Origin: Ignavibacteriales bacterium | GTDB lineage: Bacteria > Bacteroidota > Ignavibacteria > UBA10030 | DNA: 9,597 bases | Reading direction: 5' to 3' | Assembly: GCA_016207365.1 (NCBI GenBank) | Contig: JACQPU010000037.1 | Coordinates: 1 to 9,597, forward strand | Notes under the pieces: model-generated | Seen by the model: only the letters and a program-made list of their open reading frames with translations | The model's database searches: none | What the model was told of the DNA's origin: nothing | Position numbers and translations under genes: made by a program | Shown: one piece after another, positions 7,101-9,597 of the stretch | Layout of the letters: each line of letters starts with the position of its first letter | How positions within the stretch are numbered: the stretch's first letter is position 1

Positions 7101-7680
7101 TGTTGGCTGAGGTGTCGGTGATCAAGATTCCGTCACTGTATCCCCACCATCCCGATTGCGAAACCGTGTTTTCTGTGATCGTGACGTCAGAGCTCTTGAT
7201 AATCCAGATGCCGTTCTCCTCCGTGTTGATGATGCTGTTTTTCGGTCCGATCACAACTTGACTCGCCGCAACCGTATCGACAACGATTGCCGCGCCGCGC
7301 ATGTCACTCAGAATAAGGTTTTTCACAGTGACATTTGGCGACCGGATAACAAGACCATTGAATCGGTCCTCTGTTAAAGAATTGGGTTTCAGGATGACAA
7401 CCTGTGTACCGCCGTCAATGACAAGGGTGGCGGGATCATCAATGACCAGGGACGAATCCAGCTCGATGACGCGCTGGAAGTCCGGATGAAAATGTACGGC
7501 ATCGAACCGGATCTCGTTTGCACCCGCAAGGACTTTGGCCGAGTCGATCGCTTCACGGAGCGAAAGTTTTCCGTCGGCCGGGTCAACACCTTCGGTGTGA
7601 GTGTCGACTGTCAGAATCTGCGCGGCGGCGAAGGATGAGGACAGCAGAAAAAGAACCAAAGCGGTCGCAAGGTTTTTCAT
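4180..7680 (-). CDS. Secreted right-handed beta-helix protein with IPT, FN3-like and T9SS type A sorting domains
   Basis: The product has 1166 residues from the ATG at 7680, chosen because GGGAGG lies seven bases upstream and a signal peptide (1-21, MKNLATALVLFLLSSSFAAAQ) begins there. Residues 22-55 hold a CSLREA-like start (DGKLSLREAIDSA, with Leu replacing the usual Cys). Residues about 70-870 form a long parallel beta-helix ending in NNYWGHASGP and a D-rich cap. In its second half conserved Asn residues recur about every 23 residues (505, 528, 551, 577, 600, 623, 646, 670, 692, 715, 738, 760, 783, 806, 829), and the coils are rich in Tyr. A charged, proline-rich insert (about 275-355) and a Gly/Tyr-rich loop (about 441-475) interrupt it. 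An IPT/TIG-like domain (about 880-960), an FN3-like domain (about 962-1062) and a C-terminal sorting signal (about 1078-1166) follow. Such helices often bind or cleave polysaccharides, but I see no defined catalytic site. It is a single-gene unit. Confidence 0.92.
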   Translation of the reverse strand: MKNLATALVLFLLSSSFAAAQILTVDTHTEGVDPADGKLSLREAIDSAKVLAGANEIRFDAVHFHPDFQRVIELDSSLVIDDPATLVIDGGTQVVILKPNSLTEDRFNGLVIRSPNVTVKNLILSDMRGAAIVVDTVAASQVVIGPKNSIINTEENGIWIIKSSDVTITENTVSQSGWWGYSDGILITDTSANITIEKNVVMWSYSSGIASFQSDYLTIRQNYVGRNMYVGIRIYGGGGYNVIEENIVVGNSWDGVSLYGGEYSAIRGNSIGDSTRVVTVPTLATATAQVELIPLRVPTDESPVLERERKLRAEFDARRQHIKPERKSLPRTRELPPPEPRQKKQSVTAGTAATMDHVGNFGNGITLYGTSYTTIEDNLIYASWYDGIFMDYWYPDDINPEYPSYITIRRNRIERSGDSHVEFYQTGPVTIRENSMIISQYGIYGGAYGGGYYYEYGASGPASVKSTAVVEYPAVITIAENYMTQGDDGEAVYLYGVDSVHVERNIINNYYYGGVYVYDAGSAVIRMNDLSNIDYTAMDVYVTRGLWINDNKVQNSYEGLYASGTYEGGSFADILRNHFISVTYDCFEVYGFEHANIHDNVIDGVYYTGMDIGYMTSAHIARNSVLRNSYEGLYVYSVDSLVVENNIFRGQYDDNGMYVYSCLKAYITGNTVAEGYDGSTFYYIDSLWVWKNSFLTSRSSGLEINYSTFAHVWENDIYGHQYGGAYFSYVDSLNFEKNNVTGNLSEGITSYYSNPLIRNNTILENGDAGIYSYSDTVIAIVDNFIALNEAGFNMWYTTTDSRVTGNTFFRNQDGSTYYGTIPALNAENNYWGHASGPRDVADTDGLGLMNPDGSGDHVSEQIDWQPFLTAPTYLSEARPAIAQITPGESPRSGGMTAALRGRQFLPGAIVVLGKDTLENTNYVSSDLIAFTVPPGRGGPVHVIVYNANGKADTLFKGFRYENNSPYPFALVSPALNATIGTSSPRFIWRRSVDPDGDAVEYILHYSSSATFETFTAVEAIPDTSYLTPANTLSPNTTYYWRVVASDTREGFATSDVHTFSTGLVLSVENPEALPTTYAIHQNFPNPFNPETTIRYQVPEATTVSLKVFDLLGREVATLVNDEKTAGFYTVTWSGRNLTGQQVASGVYFFRIEAGTFVETRRMLLVR

Positions 7681-7686
7681 GGCGAC

Positions 7687-7694
7687 GCCTCCCT
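7687..7694 (-). promoter_or_regulatory. Strong ribosome binding site that fixes the beta-helix start
   Basis: AAGGGAGG on the minus strand lies seven bases before the ATG at 7680. It supports this start over the ATG 60 bases further upstream, which would put a polar 20-residue extension ahead of the signal peptide and lies upstream of the predicted transcription start. Confidence 0.7.
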
Positions 7695-7711
7695 TGATTG
7701 AAGTGAAATCG

Positions 7712-7740
7712 AATGTACTGGAAGAAAGCACACCAGTCAA
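7712..7740 (-). promoter_or_regulatory. Sigma70-like promoter of the beta-helix gene
   Basis: On the minus strand TTGACT (7740-7735, five of six matches to TTGACA) is followed after exactly 17 bases by TACATT (7717-7712, four of six matches to TATAAT). Transcription would start near 7705, about 25 bases ahead of the ATG at 7680, with GGGAGG in the leader. The box layout matches that of the aquaporin promoter. Confidence 0.5.
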
Positions 7741-7795
7741 CTCCTCAAAAGAAACGCCGAATTCAACGTATGAAACGGGAGGTTGGGGGGGAACT

Positions 7796-7827
7796 ACAAT
7801 AAAAGGGCGACTTCGTGGCCGCCTTTT
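7796..7827 (-). terminator. Probable Rho-independent terminator of ahcY
   Basis: On the minus strand AAAAGGCG pairs with CGCCCTTTT (one bulged base) around a loop of about ten bases, and the descending arm runs into TTTTATTG. It begins about 20 bases after the ahcY stop codon. The stem is short and imperfect, so confidence is moderate. The rest of the 167-base gap holds only the promoter of the beta-helix gene and a C-rich run with no visible signal. Confidence 0.5.
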
Positions 7828-7847
7828 CGGTGGTTCTGAAGTGGCTC

Positions 7848-9128
7848 TTATGTTCCTGCGGAATAATCGTTGATGTATTCTACCTGTTCCTTTGTGAGCT
7901 GATCGATTGAAAGACCCATGGTTTTAAGTTTCAGTCCCGCAATTTCCTGATCCTGCTCGGTCGGAATGTCGTGTACGCCGTTTTCCAACCGCTTCCCCTT
8001 TTTATGAAGCTCGGCAAGCCGAAGCTGCGACATGAACTGGTTGGCAAACGACATGTCCATGACCTCTGACGGATGTCCTTCCGCCGCGGCGAGGTTTACG
8101 AGACGGCCCTGGGCAAGGAGATACACACGTTTTCCGTTGCGCAGTTTGTATTCCTCGTTATCGGAGCGGACCGTACGAACGGACTTCGCGAGTTTCTTCA
8201 GGTGGTTGATGTTGACCTCGCAATCGTAATGGCCGGTATTGCAGACAATAGCGCCGTCCTTCATGGCTTTGAAGTGCTTCTCGATAATGATATCTTTCAC
8301 GCCGGTGGCCGTGATAAAAATGTCGCCGACACGAGCGGCTTCGTCCATGCTCATCACGCGGAATCCCTCGAGCGTTGCCTTCAACGCGGCGGTGGGTTTT
8401 ACTTCGGTGACGATCACGTTGGCGCCCAGACCCTTGGCGCGCAGCGCGACTCCGCGACCGCAGTGCCCAAATCCGGCAACGACGACATTCTTGCCTGCGA
8501 TCAGGACGCTGGTGGACCGGAGGATGCCGTCGAGCGTCGATTGGCCCGTACCGTACACATTGTCAAAATCCCATTTGGTCTCTGCATCGTTTACCGCAAT
8601 GACAGGGTACCGGAGAGCGCCGTCACGTCCCATCGCCCGCAGGCGATGAACACCGGTGGTTGTTTCCTCCGTACCGCCGATGACCGTTGTTCCCGCCATT
8701 TCAGGATGCTTGTTATGAATCGTAAAGATCAGATCGGCGCCGTCATCAAGCGTGAGGTTCGGCTGCATCTTGAGGGTTTCTTCGATGCACCAGTAGAATT
8801 CCTTGACGTTCATTCCGTGCCAGGCAAAAATCGAAATGCCGTCTGCTGCGAGCGCTGCCGCAATGTCGTCCTGCGTGGAGAGGGGATTACAGCCGCTCCA
8901 GCTCACCTGGGCTCCGGCTTCCACGAAGGTCTTCACCAGCACAGCGGTTTCTTTTGTTACGTGTAAACAGCCGGCAATCTTGTAACCCTTGAGCGGCTTG
9001 GTCTTCCGGTATTTTTCGCGAAGCGCCATCAACACAGGCATGCGCGCCTCAGCCCATTCGATGCGGAGTTTGCCTTCCCTGGCAAGGGAAAGATCCTTAA
9101 CTTTGTAAACGCCGGGTTGTTCGTTCAT
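7848..9128 (-). CDS. ahcY: Adenosylhomocysteinase (S-adenosyl-L-homocysteine hydrolase)
   Basis: This cytosolic NAD-dependent enzyme splits S-adenosylhomocysteine reversibly into adenosine and homocysteine, relieving product inhibition of methyltransferases. The 426 residues carry the family signatures: CLHVTKETAVL (His56), SGCNPLSTQDD (79-88), LDDGADL (Asp128-129), EETTTGVHRL (Glu155), ETKWDFDNVYGTGQS (Lys185, Asp189, Asn190), the NAD-binding GFGHCGRG (219-226), NTGHYDCEVN (His300), and LVNLAAAEGHPSEVMDMSFANQ. The protein ends at EYINDYSAGT and lacks the KPxHYRY tail that reaches into the neighbour's NAD site in mammalian and many proteobacterial enzymes. This resembles the shorter archaeal/Thermotoga-type enzymes. 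The frame stays open to 9191, but the extra 21 residues are translated repeat sequence, so I place the start at 9128. No Shine-Dalgarno sequence is obvious. Only 46 bases separate it from the upstream four-helix gene, which suggests co-transcription. Confidence 0.97.
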   Translation of the reverse strand: MNEQPGVYKVKDLSLAREGKLRIEWAEARMPVLMALREKYRKTKPLKGYKIAGCLHVTKETAVLVKTFVEAGAQVSWSGCNPLSTQDDIAAALAADGISIFAWHGMNVKEFYWCIEETLKMQPNLTLDDGADLIFTIHNKHPEMAGTTVIGGTEETTTGVHRLRAMGRDGALRYPVIAVNDAETKWDFDNVYGTGQSTLDGILRSTSVLIAGKNVVVAGFGHCGRGVALRAKGLGANVIVTEVKPTAALKATLEGFRVMSMDEAARVGDIFITATGVKDIIIEKHFKAMKDGAIVCNTGHYDCEVNINHLKKLAKSVRTVRSDNEEYKLRNGKRVYLLAQGRLVNLAAAEGHPSEVMDMSFANQFMSQLRLAELHKKGKRLENGVHDIPTEQDQEIAGLKLKTMGLSIDQLTKEQVEYINDYSAGT

Positions 9129-9153
9129 TGGATGCAAGTAAAGAGCTATTGGG

Positions 9154-9174
9154 TTATTGGTTAATGGGTATTGG
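9154..9174 (+). repeat. Left arm of the inverted repeat around the four-helix gene
   Basis: This 21-base arm (starting TTATTGGTTA, ending GGTATTGG) matches the reverse complement of 9569-9589 at 19 of 21 positions. It abuts the TAA of the four-helix gene with no gap and continues into further TTATTGG copies on both sides (about 9145-9183). It fills nearly the whole space between that gene and ahcY, so any ahcY-specific promoter would have to lie inside it. Confidence 0.85.
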
Positions 9175-9561
9175 TTATTGGGATATGGCACTTTTGCTTC
9201 GTCTCAGAAAAGCAATGTAGCCATTAAGGAATCGCAGAAGCTCAGCTCCTTCCGTCTTGAGTGCATTGAGATCGGATTCGTTATCGTAGTGTTCATCGAT
9301 ACATGTATTCACGTCATCCAACAATTCCTGAAGCGAACCGCGCGATTGCCGAAAGAACTGAATGCTCTCCTGGAAGTGAAGCCTCCCGTGACCCTCTGCG
9401 ATGTTGTTCGTGAGAGAAACAGCGGCCCTGCGCATTTGCTGAGCAAGATTGAATCGCTCGTCAGAAGGAAGCTTCGCTGCAAGCCGATAGATCTTTTTTC
9501 GAAACTCTCTTGCTCTCTTGTAGACTTCGAGATTCTCGAATCCAAAAACATATTCCCCCAT
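9175..9561 (-). CDS. Four-helix-bundle protein, S23 / 23S rRNA intervening-sequence (IVP) family
   Basis: The product has 128 residues, the usual length of this family. Hallmarks are FENLEVYKRAREF near the N-terminus (8-20), QMRRAAVSLTNNIAEGHGR (42-60), FFRQSRGSLQELLDDV (69-84) and the final helix LLRFLNGYIAFLR (108-120). Family members were first seen inside intervening sequences of 23S rRNA genes and are related to Avd of diversity-generating retroelements. The crystallised members form basic pentamers thought to bind nucleic acid, but the function of free-standing copies is unknown. No rRNA or reverse transcriptase is visible here. A G-rich stretch (GGGGGTG) precedes the ATG. The stop codon and last residues come from the repeat: the TAA touches the left arm, and the right arm ends seven bases before the ATG. 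The gene therefore fills the space between the arms. Confidence 0.92.
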   Translation of the reverse strand: MGEYVFGFENLEVYKRAREFRKKIYRLAAKLPSDERFNLAQQMRRAAVSLTNNIAEGHGRLHFQESIQFFRQSRGSLQELLDDVNTCIDEHYDNESDLNALKTEGAELLRFLNGYIAFLRRSKSAISQ

Positions 9562-9568
9562 AGCACCC

Positions 9569-9589
9569 CCAATACCAAATAACCAATAA
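9569..9589 (-). repeat. Right arm of the inverted repeat around the four-helix gene
   Basis: On the minus strand this arm starts TTATTGGTTATTTGG and differs from 9154-9174 at only two of 21 positions. It lies seven bases upstream of the four-helix ATG and continues outward as GTTATTAG-type sequence to the window edge, so the outer limit of the repeat is not visible. Confidence 0.85.
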
Positions 9590-9597
9590 CTAATAAC

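Noticed and set aside
8073..8966. A 297-codon open frame on the plus strand opposite ahcY
   Set aside because: It lies wholly antisense to a gene with unmistakable AdoHcyase motifs, and its translation shows no family features. It is a shadow frame.
9129..9174. SAH riboswitch upstream of ahcY
   Set aside because: The 46-base space is filled by TTATTGG repeats and is too short for the conserved SAH riboswitch fold; none of its conserved G-rich helices are seen.
9144..9183. CRISPR array or simple microsatellite from the TTATTGG copies
   Set aside because: There are no spacers of regular length, and the units vary. The strong inverted match with the other side of the gene explains it better than a plain tandem repeat.
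9175..9561. Avd accessory protein of a diversity-generating retroelement
   Set aside because: Avd is a relative of this family, but no reverse transcriptase, template repeat or variable-repeat target is present in the window, and the flanks are plain inverted repeats.
9175..9597. Intervening sequence inside a 23S rRNA gene
   Set aside because: Neither flank resembles rRNA; ahcY begins 46 bases after the gene's stop.

Overview
The window looks like a chromosomal segment of a bacterium from the Fibrobacteres-Chlorobi-Bacteroidetes (FCB) group, probably near Ignavibacteria/Kapabacteria. The main clue is the C-terminus of the largest gene, a textbook T9SS type A / FlgD-like sorting domain (NFPNPFNPETTIRY, LLGREVATLVN, ASGVYFFR, RRMLLVR). 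A free-standing four-helix-bundle (S23/IVP-family) gene next to TTATTGGTTATT-type repeats also fits. The taxonomic placement is inference. No rRNA, tRNA, CRISPR array or recognisable transposase is visible, and no gene-free gap exceeds about 170 bases.

Layout, left to right. (1) 1-429, minus: the first 143 residues of a membrane-anchored BEM46-like alpha/beta hydrolase that runs off the left edge. (2) 430-559: a divergent intergenic region with an inverted repeat built on TATTGGTTATT. (3) 560-1450, plus: a secreted alpha/beta hydrolase with a complete Ser-Asp-His triad. It meets the next gene tail to tail with a 10-base overlap. (4) 1441-4045, minus: a compact three-gene membrane-protein operon of aquaporin, then a GPDPase_memb-like multi-pass protein, then a CPBP intramembrane protease. 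Junctions are 8 bases apart or overlap by 4 bases, and a good sigma70-like promoter lies upstream. (5) 4180-7680, minus: a 1166-residue secreted right-handed beta-helix protein with IPT and FN3-like modules and a C-terminal sorting domain, with its own promoter, strong ribosome binding site and terminator. (6) 7848-9128, minus: adenosylhomocysteinase (ahcY) with its terminator. (7) 9175-9561, minus: a four-helix-bundle gene tightly framed by a 21-base inverted repeat (19 of 21 identical).

How the genes relate: the aquaporin operon is the only clear multi-gene unit, and all three products are inner-membrane proteins. The beta-helix protein is an independent surface or secreted unit. ahcY is a housekeeping gene of the methyl cycle, but its upstream region is occupied by the repeat-bounded four-helix gene, so the two are probably transcribed together.

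The most unusual structure is the four-helix gene inside near-perfect inverted repeats, together with a short gene-less version of the same arms at about 487-536. This looks like a small dispersed element with a cargo-bearing and an empty form. Other points of interest are the non-standard selectivity filter predicted for the aquaporin, a regular 23-residue asparagine-ladder solenoid interrupted by a charged proline-rich insert, and an 8-base inverted repeat that brackets the aquaporin promoter and includes its ribosome binding site.
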